DNA of 64,000 nucleotides from NCBI GenBank assembly GCA_030278955.1, contig JAOANR010000001.1:43302890-43366889 (forward strand), in the 5' to 3' direction. Numbering within the stretch: the stretch's first letter is position 1; each line of letters starts with the position of its first letter. Position numbers and translations under genes: made by a program. Source of the DNA: Hygrophila difformis (lineage: Eukaryota; Streptophyta; Magnoliopsida; Lamiales; Acanthaceae). Below the pieces are notes generated by a model. That model did no database searches, was not told where the DNA came from, and saw only the letters and a program-made list of their open reading frames with translations. Below, in pieces: positions 11,191 through 22,305 of this stretch.

Positions 11191-11403
11191 GGAGAAGTTT
11201 GAAGCAGATGGAAGGCATCAGAAATCCTCCCAACTCTTCAAAATAATAAGTTGTATTCCTTTTCTGCAAAATTTCTTTTATGTATTTGTTTTTCATATGG
11301 GGTCAGTCCCCCAGAGTCAAGCATCCTCATATATGAGGAGCTAAGTGTCCGTCTTCTCCATTAGGAGAAAAAAATATTTCTGTAATATTTTTAATATTTC
11401 TTT

Positions 11404-11409
11404 AATAAA
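11404..11409 (+). terminator. Pararetroviral poly(A) signal
   Basis: AATAAA lies about 180 nt downstream of the predicted transcription start. Caulimovirids place the poly(A) signal at such a distance after the cap site so that it is bypassed on the first pass, giving terminally redundant RNA. Confidence 0.65.
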
Positions 11410-11746
11410 ATCCAGGCTTCCATATTGCAAATATTCCGATAAATTAGTTAAAACCTATATCTATACCTTGTTACGTCCTAAGGTAGGAAACGAAATAGGA
11501 CTGTGCTGTTTGTTGCTGAAGGAACCAAGAATCGGTGAACCATCAGTCGCGGCCGCGTGGTTGGAAGAAGTCCGTAAAATCCCAGAGCTTAGGAAACCCG
11601 GCAGCAAGGCGGTCGAACCCAAGGTATGAAATTTAGTGCTTAATTTTATTATCGGAAGCATGATGGGCGGTTATTGGACTAAATTAAATGATAAATCTAA
11701 AGTTGGGGTAAAAGGGGAATAAGGCTAAAGTTAGAAGTCAACTGTA

Positions 11747-11920
11747 GGGGTGAACGTGTAATAAGTCAAAAGTTGGTAGGGTCAATTGTAATTTGAAAAA
11801 GTCAAATGGCCTAGATCTGGTCAAAGCTAGTTTTTAATGGCCTAAAATCAAAAATAAAGTTTTAATGGCCAAAAAATGGAATAGGTGCCTTCTCATGGCC
11901 TATTTTATTAATTACCTCTA
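11747..11920 (-). repeat. Right arm of imperfect inverted repeat flanking the pararetrovirus
   Basis: The reverse complement of 4137-4310 with many substitutions. It repeats the GGCCAT words and ends in ATTACCTC next to a short TA run. Confidence 0.7.
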
Positions 11921-12354
11921 TATATATACTAAGAATATGATCTTTAGCTCAGCAAAAAAAGAATATGATCTTTAGATTATTTTGGGAGAGGCGCCCTTCA
12001 TTGTTCATGCAGATTCTCGAGGGATTAGTCTTATGTCCAATATGGTCTGGGGATACCCGGTATTCAACAAAACATAATATGATCGTTAGAGTGACAAATC
12101 ATTAAAATAGAATTGTTAATTATCCTTAAATTGGTGATATTAAATTAATAAAGATACTTTGTAATTAACAAATTATTGAATAATAGTTCAAATCGATATT
12201 ATGTAATGTATTAAATAAATTCATTAACTAGCTTTTCTATTAAAAATATTTGTAAAATGAAATATAACATATATATAGGAGTATATATGATACATTTACT
12301 TGACCTTTTATATTTAAAAAATAATTAAATATATACAATAAAGTATTTTATGTG
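11921..12354. other. AT-rich intergenic DNA
   Basis: Contains a direct duplication of AGAATATGATCTTTAG (about 11932-11966). No coding signal. Confidence 0.5.
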
Positions 12355-12490
12355 GGCCCCCCAAATTTGGGGGCCCTCTCGGCAGCTTTGGCTGCTCATG
12401 TGGTTGAGCCGGGCTTGGGGGTCGGGTGAGAATTGAACCCCAACCTATGTTTGGAATGCATGGAACATGATTATTAGGGTGAAGTTCCAC
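12355..12490 (-). repeat. SINE-like repeat, copy 1
   Basis: The stretch CGGGTGAGAAT, AAC, CC, AAC, TA, then ATGG-ACATGA recurs at the second copy (13800-13886 continuing at 20615). On the minus strand GGTTCAATTC resembles a pol III B box. No convincing A box was seen. A dispersed, possibly tRNA-derived short repeat. Confidence 0.35.
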
Positions 12491-13799
12491 TCCCAATTAA
12501 AGACGATTATGTTACTAAATAATAAACTAATAACTTATTTTATTTACATAAATGTTATCTGTTATGAACATCTAATAGAACTTGTGCAATGAAATCTACA
12601 TTAATATTTACATAAGTTGCACTCGCAAAGTCCAACCTATTTTGGCTATAGGGTTCTTCTACAAGACATGGTGCTCAATGCACTTGATCGATAATTAATA
12701 TGTTAGAACGAATAAAAATAAAAATAATATAAAATTATATTATGAAACTATCTATCAGATTGATCTAACCAAACCAAAATATATAATATATTATTATATA
12801 TTTTGTAAAATTAACAATATCAAAAAGTTAAATAAAGCCTCAATATATAGGCTTTAATATTAGCTTGGAGTTGCAGCCTATACAAAAACTTCAAAAATAG
12901 TATAATTAACTTACATTATTACATAAAATATATCTCCTGAAAGCAACTGTTATTATATTTTTATTGTAATCTCAAATTTCTAAGAAAGTTCGAAGCAGCG
13001 ACAGAGTTTCAAGTTTACATAATTTCCAAAACTTTTTGAACACTTTTAATTAAGTCTTCAAATAACTGATAGTAATAACTAGTGCATGGATTCCAGAAAA
13101 AAGAGAACTAGCTAGAAAAAAAAAAGGTTAGTATATGTAGCTAATATTGATCAACATAATTTTCAAGAAATGAAAGTAGATTATAAAAATAAAAATGTTC
13201 ATACAAAAAAAAAATATATATATATATACAAAATATCAGAAAAGCTTTGTTTGAAAAGATATATATACTTCATATCCATGGAATTTTATATGTTATATTT
13301 AAATGAAAAATCAAAAAAGATGAAGAAGAAAAAGTAGAGAATTACCTGTTAGTGAAGCCTTCTTCAAAAATACTGAAACATGATCAATAACCTAAATAAA
13401 GCAGAGGTTAATATTTGGAAAGCAAGTGCATTTGGGAAAGACATTTTCTTGTAAATTGTGGATGAAGGAGAGAAAAGAGAAGATGAAGAAGAAGAAGAAG
13501 GTATAAATGAAGTTTGAACAAATTTAAAACAAATGAGACAAATGAGGCCTACTTGTTTGATTAGCTAAATCATAGGATGGGAGTTTATGGTTTTGCCCCT
13601 CACATGCTGGAAAAATGGACTCCAAATATCAAAGTGTTTCATTTTCAACTAGCCGACTTATGACTTGGGAATCATGAGTTGTTCCATTTAATATTAATGA
13701 ATTATTCTTTTCTTTTTATAAAAAAAATGTTGTTTCATTTTCAGGGTAAGCACTTGTTGTAATTTTTTTTTTTAAACATTGATACTTATTTATCCGCAA
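12491..13799. other. AT-rich intergenic DNA
   Basis: Homopolymer-rich and AT-rich sequence with no gene, repeat terminus or RNA gene that I can support. Confidence 0.6.
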
Positions 13800-13886
13800 A
13801 GGAGTGTGGGAGTCCAAGACACATAAATTACAAAGAGGTATAAGGGGAGAGATAGGGGACCGGGTGAGAATCCAACACCCAACTAT
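13800..13886 (-). repeat. SINE-like repeat, copy 2, split by the LINE
   Basis: Shares GGGTGAGAATCCAACAC and flanking words with copy 1. The remainder lies beyond the LINE at about 20602-20650. The LINE target duplication (13874-13886) falls inside it. Confidence 0.35.
13874..13886. repeat. LINE target-site duplication, left copy
   Basis: AACACCCAACTAT here and AACACCAAACTAT at 20602-20614, one mismatch in 13 bp. They flank the LINE: poly(T) follows on this side, and the truncated 5' end precedes the other. Confidence 0.75.
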
Positions 13887-14458
13887 TTTTTTTTTGAGAA
13901 ATCAGGTTTATTATATATCTGGAAAACCACAAAATTGTTACAACATCATCAAGCTTGTCACCAAGTAGCCCCTGAAACCTGGCGCAGACTAAGAGTTCTT
14001 AACACACTACAATCAGTACCTCATCAAAGAAACAATTCCCAATCCTACATTCTATAGCATTACACACGGACCTGTTTGAAGGAAAGCACAGACAAAAAAT
14101 CAAGACACCCCACCGACACATCAGAGCAAGATGTGTCGCCTCCTCCCTTCTCCAACGCCAAAGTACCACAGCTTTCCTCTTTATCAGGCATCCCATTATC
14201 ATTCAAAACCATGTTTCCACCTTCCCATCCCCAGATGCTCCTTTTCTAGCCCACATATCAGCCACCTCATTTCTTTCTCTTAGAACGTGCACAATTTTGA
14301 CATCACCTGCACACCTCAGAATAGACAAAATCGGAGCTAGCAAATAATAAAGTCTCCACGGAATTTTCTCAGGCTCTTTAATCCACTTCACAACATTTAT
14401 GGAGTCACATTCAAAGATTAGTCTAGGAAGCGGGAATCCCTGATTGCGAACTAGAGCC
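13887..14458 (-). mobile_element. L1-type LINE, 3' part (RNase H end and poly(A))
   Basis: The T-run at 13887-13895 is the poly(A) tail of a minus-strand LINE. The coding part up to 14458 reads RLIFECDSINVVKWI and HVLRERNEVADMWARKG, the third and fourth acidic motifs of the plant LINE RNase H domain (RVT_3), ending at a stop near 14203. It joins directly in sense to the segment ending at 19105: the interrupting copia element duplicated GAGCC inside an Ala-Leu codon context. Confidence 0.85.
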
Positions 14459-14846
14459 TGTTGTAAAAATTGGAGACCCCCACAAAAGCATACATCGAAA
14501 GCTACAAAGAAAAGAGAAGAGAAGGAGACAAGGATCCCGAGGCGTGCAAAATTGCACTGGACTAAAGAACTTATCCGGCGAGAGTACCGGTGTTCTCCAG
14601 GCTTCAACGGGTTATCTACCGGAAGTGGCAGAGACAGGAATCAATGGCAGTAGGAGTGGTAAATTGGTCGTCCCTGGAGAGTGAGAGTGTTCTCCTATAT
14701 ATAGGCAAAGGAGAGCCTTCAGTTCCTTAAAAGGAGGAAGACTTCTGCCCTCAGATCCGTGAATCTCTCAACAAACCTCAAACTCATTTGTCCCTTTGAC
14801 TCGGTGATTGACTTGTACAATACCCCAATTTGAGAATTGTTCAACA
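14459..14846 (-). repeat. Copia LTR (3' copy)
   Basis: 388 bp, TG...CA ends. The only difference I see from 18712-19099 is C at 14648 versus T at 18901. It contains a TATATATAG stretch near 14696. Confidence 0.95.
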
Positions 14847-14860
14847 ATCCCCCACATATT
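14847..14860 (-). promoter_or_regulatory. Copia polypurine tract
   Basis: On the minus strand TATGTGGGGGAT immediately precedes the LTR, as expected for plus-strand priming. This fixes the element's orientation. Confidence 0.7.
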
Positions 14861-15599
14861 GTAAAAGTCTATCCATATATACCACTAAGTAGTCCAATGT
14901 CTCAAACTAGTGTGTTTTACCACTATGAACTAGTCATTGACTGAGAAGACATGATCCACGGAACGATTGGTGAAGCTTTAAGCTTCTATGAACCAAAGAT
15001 TCCTATTGTGAAACAGTGGTCCCAACAGTCACATTGGACTAAGTATGCCATTGTTCAACGCGGTTTTGCGCCCATAGGCCATGCGCGTGCCTGTAGTTCA
15101 TGAGTGCTCTAGAGAATTAGCCAAATTCTCATAGGAGCGGCCCCACTCCACACTCATATAGGTAGTATCATCAAGTGTATTCTGCATACAATACACCACC
15201 CTATAAGGGTTATGAAACCATTAAGAGTATAACTCAACCATCATTTAAATATGCAGTAATGAGCACAACACACATCATAGGAATGAGATATAAATTGATT
15301 GTGCTCCAGATAATCGCAACGACTTGTTATTACCCATATGAACTTACTTCATGGGATCTCCAATCACATAAGTTGGGTTCCTGTCGCTGTAGATTATTCA
15401 AGATGGCTCTTAGTCTCATTCCCCTCGATGTTTCAAATATTTTTCCTCTCGTAAGAGGTTTTGTCAGAGGATCGGCCGAATTCACTTCTGACCTCACATA
15501 ATAGATGGAAATAATTCCACCTCTCGTTATAAGATTATGTTTTTAGCTATAGCTATTGCCATTGGCAATCACAATATATTGGCACAAAATAAAATTAGA

Positions 15600-17320
15600 A
15601 TGTGCCCACAAAATTTTATGCTTTGATATTTTTCAACCACTCAACATCACTGCTAGCTAATTCCAATGTAATGAACTCAAACTTCATTATGGATCTAGCA
15701 ACTATTGCTTGATTGGTTGACTCTCATGTGACTACAACTTTTACCGATAAGAATACATAACAACTAGTGGATTTCATTTCATCGGAATCAAACATCCAAT
15801 TAGCATGATTATATCCCCATAGGACAATCATAAATCCACTGTAATAGATACCATAATTCTTGGTATCTCTCAAGCATCTCATCAGTCTATTTAATGTAGT
15901 CCACTAATCATAATTAGAATTATGAGTGTACCTGCTTAATCTACTCACAACACAAGTTATATTGAGTCTCATAAAGTTCATCATGTATAATAAACTTCCA
16001 ATAATTTGTGCATATTTAGACTTAGCAACAGGCTCACTTCTATATTGATTTTGATTTTGCATTTGGATCATAAGTAGTGTCCACTGGAGTCACCTCAAGT
16101 TAATAAAACTTTTTAATAAGTTTCTCATGATAATACTCTTGAGTCATTGTGATTCCAACACTCGACCTTATGATTTTCATGCTACCATCACACTAGCTTC
16201 TCATAAATTTTTCATATCAAATTTATAAGCTAGAGCTCACTTAGTGTTAGACACTATATTGAGTGAAGTTCCAAAATTAACATATCATCAACATACAAAC
16301 TAAGGATAATGCATTCTCCATTGGCTTGCTTTGTATACACATTTATCCACATTTATGGAAGAAAATTCAAGTGCAAGTAAAGTTTAGTTAAACTTCTCAT
16401 TTCATTGTTTAGGGGCTCGTAATAACCCATACAATGAATTTGGTTACTTGTACCCTTTATTTTCTTTATTATGTTGAACTATATTTCTTCTTCCAAATTT
16501 CCATTCAAAAGGTCGTTAAATATCCATTTGATGGACCACAATGTTATATATTGAAGCTAAAGCTATTCTTGTCACTTGCGTGAAGGTATCAAAATAATAT
16601 TTTATTTTGTATAAACCTTTCGCCACCAATCTAGCTTTAGTTCTCTATACAACCATCAAGATTAAACTTTCTTTTAAAATTCAATTCAATACAAATAGGT
16701 TTTGCTCATGTTGATAATTCAACCAAAACCCAAGTTTGATTTTGTAAAAGAAAGTCAATCACTATTTGAATGGCCTTAATTGGAAGAAGACATCGCTTGA
16801 AAGTAATTCAGATAATCACTATATGTGAATTTTGTGTAAAAGTCACCACCGAAAGATAACTCTTTCTATTGTCTTTTATTTCACCTCAGTGAATCATCTG
16901 AAATACCCAATTGTTCAACTCAAGGTGTTTTAAACTCACAATATTGTGGATCTCTAATTTATGTATACATAATATTTTCCGACAAAGGAATATATTCTCA
17001 ACTAATTAAACATTTTTGTTTCAATTATTGAATTGTACTCAAGTACATCACTTTTCAATAATAAGAAACAATATGTTCCATTTCAGAAGCATAGCCTACA
17101 AATCAATAGTTTTGATATCACTGATCCTACTCTATACTTTTAGGACCAAGAAACATTAACCTTATCTAGGCACCCCCACACTTTTAAATATTGAAGGTTG
17201 ATAGGGACTCATCTCCATCTTTTGGTAGGATTTTTCCTATCCTTTTGAAGATGATTTGAGTTAAGGTTGGTTCACTCCACAATTGATGCACTCAATTGCA
17301 TCAAGATTATTATTTCGCTT
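15600..17320 (-). pseudogene. Copia pol remnants: integrase end, RT, RNase H
   Basis: Minus-strand traces in the expected order. YLKVWGCLDKVNV (about 17170-17210) is the integrase-RT spacer motif. The RT catalytic box LYVDDM is at about 16280-16305. YAQIIGSLLYMMN and VSRLSRYTHN lie near 15910-16020. The RNase H motifs CLRDTKNYGIYYSG, NHANWM and KSTSCYVF lie at 15750-15890, with AIVARSIMKFEFITLE after them. Stops and frameshifts occur every few dozen codons, so no protein can be made. Copia order (integrase before RT) is clear. Confidence 0.85.
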
Positions 17321-18369
17321 GATTCTATTGTTCTCCACATCTATTTTATACACTTAAAATTTAAGTATAAATTGTGTATCTCAAGTGATCATCAACAAAC
17401 ATGACAATATTTCTTGCCACCTCAAGTTGGTTTTGTTTGAGATCACCTAAATTAGAGTGGACTAAAAATCAACATACTAGATTCACTAAATATTGCAGGA
17501 CATTATTTCTTAGTTATTATGGATTCTACACATTTTTAATATTTAATCCTTTCAGTAATAGAATTACCAACACATGGGATTAAACCAAAACATAAATCCA
17601 ATTAACATCAGAAATAATAAATATCCTAATCTAGCATGCAACATAATGATATTTAACTATTTAAATATCTAGCATGCCTCATTGATCAAGCGAAACAATT
17701 AAATAAGGTAACTAAACCCATTCTCATTGTCAATGAGGTTTAGCACAAAAGAATGTGCAGAGGATTAATATTTCCACCCGCTCACAACTTTTTCTAGAGT
17801 TTATAATAATCATCTCACAACAATAATGATAAGTTTATGACGAACACTTACCCGAACTGATAAACACCATTGCAAAATATTGATGTTTACTAATTCCCCT
17901 AAAGTGTTCCAACATGTGAGCTACTTGTATAAACTCCACTACTAATAATGTGGCAATAATATAATTTTCATGAAATAGCCAATTTTAAGAGCTAATAATC
18001 AAATTATCTGCATAATCAATAATTGCCACAAAGTCCCATTTAAATAAAGTTAAAGATAATAGCTGCATACCTCTCTCGCAGCATCAAAACAATTCACCAC
18101 ATGGGCCCAATTAAACTAAAACCAACCAGGATTATGCACAACTTTCCTTGCCTGTTAGTGCCTCTCTGTCCCACCGATCACTTTGGTCTTCTTCAACATC
18201 ATTGGAGTTCGCTCTCCGATGCCCTAATCGAAGCATACTCCGAATTGAAAATGACGCCTGACCCGGGAGGGCACCTTGCGAAACCATCAAACACGACTCC
18301 AGCATATCGCTCCCTGGAGCGAAGAAACCCTAGTTCTCGGAATCCCTCCAAATTTCCATGGCTTTTCTC

Positions 18370-18558
18370 AGACATCCGAATCCAGGCGGAGCCAAGATGG
18401 ATCTGGTTAGGCTGATTACAGAGGTCCGCGGGATCAATCTTCTTGGGCACGGGCAAAGGCGCAGCATCGCGACTCACCTCCCGCACCTAGTACGTGTACG
18501 AAGCCGATTGCGCCCCGTCCTCCGATGACGACGTCGCCGCCGCAGCACCCGCCTCCAT
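18370..18558 (-). pseudogene. Aha1-like (Hsp90 ATPase activator type) exon 1 fragment inside copia
   Basis: Just inside the 5' LTR on the minus strand, an ATG at 18558 opens an Ala/Ser-rich start, then SASYTY, a TAG (18487-18489) where a Trp is expected, then VREVSRDAAPLPVPKKIDP and LGSAW. I recall this SYTYWVRE...DAAPLPVPKKL...LGSVW pattern as the N-terminus of a small plant protein family related to the Hsp90 activator Aha1. The family call is from memory. The segment is much GC-richer than the surrounding copia DNA and is not copia gag. It looks like host exon sequence picked up by the retrotransposon and since disabled. Confidence 0.5.
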
Positions 18559-18711
18559 TTTTGCATTTCGCACACCGATTCAATGCTATAATAGAAATTC
18601 GGAAATGGGGGAATTCGCGAAGATTCGCGGGCAGTGCAGTCCAAGTGTCCGACTCCAAGATCTGTGATTCGATAGGCCATTCCCCAAATCGATTCAATAA
18701 GTTCTTTAAAT

Positions 18712-19099
18712 TGTTGTAAAAATTGGAGACCCCCACAAAAGCATACATCGAAAGCTACAAAGAAAAGAGAAGAGAAGGAGACAAGGATCCCGAGGCGTGC
18801 AAAATTGCACTGGACTAAAGAACTTATCCGGCGAGAGTACCGGTGTTCTCCAGGCTTCAACGGGTTATCTACCGGAAGTGGCAGAGACAGGAATCAATGG
18901 TAGTAGGAGTGGTAAATTGGTCGTCCCTGGAGAGTGAGAGTGTTCTCCTATATATAGGCAAAGGAGAGCCTTCAGTTCCTTAAAAGGAGGAAGACTTCTG
19001 CCCTCAGATCCGTGAATCTCTCAACAAACCTCAAACTCATTTGTCCCTTTGACTCGGTGATTGACTTGTACAATACCCCAATTTGAGAATTGTTCAACA
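18712..19099 (-). repeat. Copia LTR (5' copy)
   Basis: Twin of 14459-14846, followed by the target duplication GAGCC at 19100-19104. Confidence 0.95.
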
Positions 19100-19104
19100 G
19101 AGCC

Positions 19105-20601
19105 TCACAGATCCTGCTCAAAGCTTTTACCTCCGCCTCCGTCGAGTCGGTCACGCCAATGTAGTCCGAAAGCACCAAAAGGGTATCGCCTTTTTTGTCC
19201 CTGATCGTACCTCCAATGCCGGCCGGCCCTGGATTTCCAAAAGACGAGCCGTCTGTGTTCACCTTCCACTCTCCATTCTTTGGGCGCTCCCAGATCAGGC
19301 CTGCTCGAGACCTCTTTTTTTTTTTTACCAGCCTAAGTAGATCTACACCCACTCCTCCATATAAAACCTGCCACCATGTCCCAACTCTCCACTTTATCTC
19401 TTCTACCATTAGTTTGACATCAAAGCTACCCCCTTTGAACACCACATCATTTCTCCATTTCCAGATGGCCCATAGAGTTGCCAAACCTGTGAGTGTCCAT
19501 GCGGCCCTCCTACCCTTTCCAGGATTAAAATCAAGCCACCCACCGATGAGTTCATGTGCCCGACCAGGAATGGTCCATTTCACCTCAAAATATTCAGCCC
19601 CTCTGTACCACAATGTGTTGACAACTTTACACTTACAAAATAGGTGTTCGACTGTTATTGCTTCTAAACCGCAGCTTGGACATGAAGCTGCCTGGGCGTC
19701 TAAACATCCTCGTGAGACCAACAACATTCGGACCGGCAAAGCTCTTGTCATTACTCTCCATGCCAGCAACTTGACCTTCTCCGGAGCTTTGATCAACCAT
19801 AGCCTCGGCCACACTCCCTCCATCTCCCACTCCTGAGGCCTGCCTGAGCTATCCCAACATGAGCTAATGGAAAACATGCCATTTGTTTCCTTTGTCCATC
19901 TCACTCTATCTTCCATATGTCTATTCAAACATTGTTGATTAAGCACACACAGAAAGTCATCCCAAACATCATGTTCCCAATCAAATAGAGGCCTCCTCAA
20001 CTTAGTGTCCTAGCCCCATTGGTTTCCACTCCACTCTCCAAATTCAATATTTCCACTCTTGTTTATTGACAGTGTATAAAGTCTGGGGATTCTCTCTTTA
20101 AGTGACTGCCCTCCCCCCAACCACTGATCTGTCCAAAAATTTGTTCGAACCCCATTCCCAACTTGAATGCAAAAGTGATTTCTGCCATTCCCACCGTCCC
20201 ATCTCTCCCATGCTTTACAAATGCCACCCCAAGTTGATTTTTTCGAACACCCCCTGGAATAATTGGCCCTGTTTTATCATAGTACTTATCATCTATAATG
20301 TCCCTCCACAAGCCCCTCTCCACACCAAACCTCCACCTCCACTTCAACAAAAGGGCATCATTAAGATCTTGAACCATTCTAATACCTAAACCCCCAACAC
20401 ACCTCTGCCTACATATGGGCCCCAAACTAATAGTATGAATCTTCCTATCCCCCACAACTTTAGGAATTTTAAACAAAGATAGGAAGTAAATAGGCAAGCA
20501 ACTTACAACCGATTTGATCAAGCAAACCCTCCCTGCTTGGGAAAGCAGTCGCCCCTTCCAACCCGCCAACCTTTTCTCAATCTTGTCCAAAACTGGTGTA
20601 G
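19105..20601 (-). mobile_element. L1-type LINE, 5' part (RT end, zinc finger, RNase H start), truncated
   Basis: On the minus strand from 20590 the frame reads KRLAGWKGRLLSQAGR and LPIYFLSLFKIPK, the end of a plant LINE RT. After a break near 20000-20060 comes a zf-RVT domain (CPSCGLEAITVEHLFCKC) and the RNase H start with WKVNTDGSS and AEVKAL, giving the first two acidic residues. The frame is then cut by the copia LTR. The element is 5'-truncated at about 20601, directly at its target duplication, typical of LINE retrotransposition. Confidence 0.9.
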
Positions 20602-20614
20602 AACACCAAACTAT

Positions 20615-21172
20615 AATATTAGAAGTTATGGGACATGACCACTACGTCAAGTCCTTATTTCCAACACTTGTTGTATATTAGTGATTATTTCCAACACTTG
20701 TTGTATATTAATTGAATGTACTGGATAAACCTATTTTGTATTATTGTGGTAATGAACGTGCTGGATAAACCCAAATTTATGAAGATGTCATTTTGCATTT
20801 ATATTGAGAAATAACTAATTCATACTCCATTTAAAAACAAACACGATGATCTAAAATATTAACCCCGTGATGAAAAGATTATTCAACATGGTAACTAGTC
20901 CGCATTTTTTAATTAGTCGATTCATGCGTATATGTTTGGATGACTTTAATTTGTGAGGTGCATAGTTTTTTTTTGTGAGGTGCATAGTTGAAATGCAGTA
21001 TTTAGTTTTAGAAGAAAATTTTAATCTTAAAGATTTTATGTATATTTATATGAAAATTAGACCTCCGTCACCTTCCAATCCCCTTGCTATTGGAGCCAAA
21101 TAGGGAGTGGTGGGGGTACCTACCTAGCATGCATATATATTTGCCGACAGAATCATGAAGTAGTAAATGTTA
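20615..21172. other. AT-rich intergenic DNA with small direct repeats
   Basis: A 30-bp unit beginning TTATTTCCAACACTTG occurs twice in tandem (20655-20684 and 20685-20714). TGTGAGGTGCATAGTT is also duplicated near 20955-20990. No coding signal. Confidence 0.6.
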
Positions 21173-21195
21173 TACTCCCTCCGTTTTTAAAAAAT

Positions 21196-21362
21196 GAGTA
21201 AATTCCATTTTATGTACTCAACTATTTGAAAATAGTCAAATTAGTATGTGAACTTTGTTTTCAGAATAAAATAGACCTCAACCTTCCCATTTTTTCAAAC
21301 TAATAGATTCTGTTAGATTTTAAGGGTTAAGTTCATTTTTCACCGTTAAAAACTTCCAAGCC
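21196..21362 (+). repeat. MULE left terminal inverted repeat
   Basis: Matches the right repeat in words such as AGTCAAATTAGTA, AATAGACCTCAAC, AATAGATTCTGTTAGATT and TTCATTTTTCA, ending in ACTTCCAAG. Confidence 0.88.
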
Positions 21363-22101
21363 CATTACATATAGCTGAACCGAATCCAAATAAATTCTTA
21401 CCCGGATCCAAAATCATACTTACCCAGTCCAATTTCTTGAAACCAATTTCCAACCATAACCTCGCTTTATCCCAATCCCATCGTCTTTCGTCTCCACGCC
21501 TCCTCCACACCGGCTGCTGTCGGCGCCGCTCTCTCCTCCAATCAAGCATCGCCTCTCGCCCTTTCTGGTACAATCTGGAATAAATCTCCTCCAGTGGGTT
21601 TATCTAATTATTGCACTTGTCTCCTTTTTCTTTTTTCTTTTTTTTTGGGCACAAATTATTGTTTATAATTACATAATTAAAAAATGAAATAGAAAGGGTG
21701 ATTGGAGAAGGGAATCAAATTCTTTGTTGCATTCGCTGTAGTTAAATTTCCTTGGAAGCTTTATCCGAAAATCAAATATGTAATCCTGGCGAATCATAAT
21801 GATACAACTTCATTTCTTTTCTTTTTTCTTTCTTTACTATAAACAATGGAGTTTTCATGGAGAGCCCAGCCCCCATTTTTTGTTTATAAGTAAATCACGA
21901 GTTTTCATGGTGGAGAGACAAGGAGAGCCAATGGAGGTGGTGTGGGGACGGGGTTGGAGCGACGGTAGTGGCCTTATGGGGAAGGTAAGGGTGAAATTGA
22001 AGAGGTGGGTTAGGCTCTGGAACCGATCTGGAGAAATTAGACAGCGAGGAATAATGGGTAAAGATTATTTGGATCCGGGTCAGGCATATGTGATGGGCTT
22101 G
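21363..22101. other. MULE interior, possible captured fragments
   Basis: A C-rich patch (21480-21560) and a G-rich patch (21905-22060) are exon-like in base composition and bounded by intron-like T-rich DNA. I cannot match them to a gene. Pack-MULEs often hold such fragments. Confidence 0.35.
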
Positions 22102-22305
22102 TGTTAACCAAGAATTTTTTTGATTGAATACTGTTGAAGATGATTACAAGATTCACTGAAGGGAATGATAAGAATTTAAATAAAGCTGTAAAGAAATGAA
22201 AAATTGCAGAATGGAAATACACGAAAGAAAACTTGCAGAAAGGAAATGGCAGAAAGTAAAGATAATGAAAGTGCGATTCCTCTTGGGGGTGTGTGGATGT
22301 CTTTG
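22102..22305 (-). repeat. Truncated third LTR of the gag-only element
   Basis: Near-identical to 22772-22975. Homology stops at CTTTG (22305), where the MITE-like sequence begins. Confidence 0.92.

Larger units (their letters stand above)
4137..11920 (+). mobile_element. Endogenous pararetrovirus (Caulimoviridae), defective
   Basis: This is a roughly 7.8-kb unit with caulimovirid organisation and no integrase or LTRs. It has an initiator-Met tRNA primer site, a small ORF, capsid with CCHC knuckle, 30K movement protein, aspartic protease-RT-RNase H, a last ORF, then an as-1/TATA promoter and poly(A) signal. Capsid ahead of movement protein recalls cavemoviruses and solendoviruses rather than badnaviruses. 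Most frames carry stops or frameshifts, so it is an old chromosomal copy without obvious infectivity. Its position between TA-rich tracts fits the known preference of some endogenous caulimovirids for TA repeats. Genus placement is my inference. Confidence 0.9.
14459..19099 (-). mobile_element. Ty1/copia LTR retrotransposon, decayed, inserted in the LINE
   Basis: Two 388-bp direct repeats, TGTTG to CAACA, form the ends, with target duplication GAGCC at 14454-14458 and 19100-19104. Copia integrase, RT and RNase H traces lie on the minus strand between them, so the 5' LTR is at the right. No recognisable primer site follows the 5' LTR; instead there is host-gene-like sequence. The internal region has many stops, while the LTRs differ at one base. 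Confidence 0.92.

Noticed and set aside
12355..12490. Genuine tRNA gene
   Set aside because: Only a B-box-like word is present; no cloverleaf or acceptor pairing can be drawn.
12314..12496. 60-codon minus-strand ORF
   Set aside because: It lies in the SINE-like repeat and is Pro-rich without a recognisable start context.
19195..19836. 213-codon plus-strand ORF
   Set aside because: It is antisense to the LINE zf-RVT/RNase H coding region and has no domain of its own.
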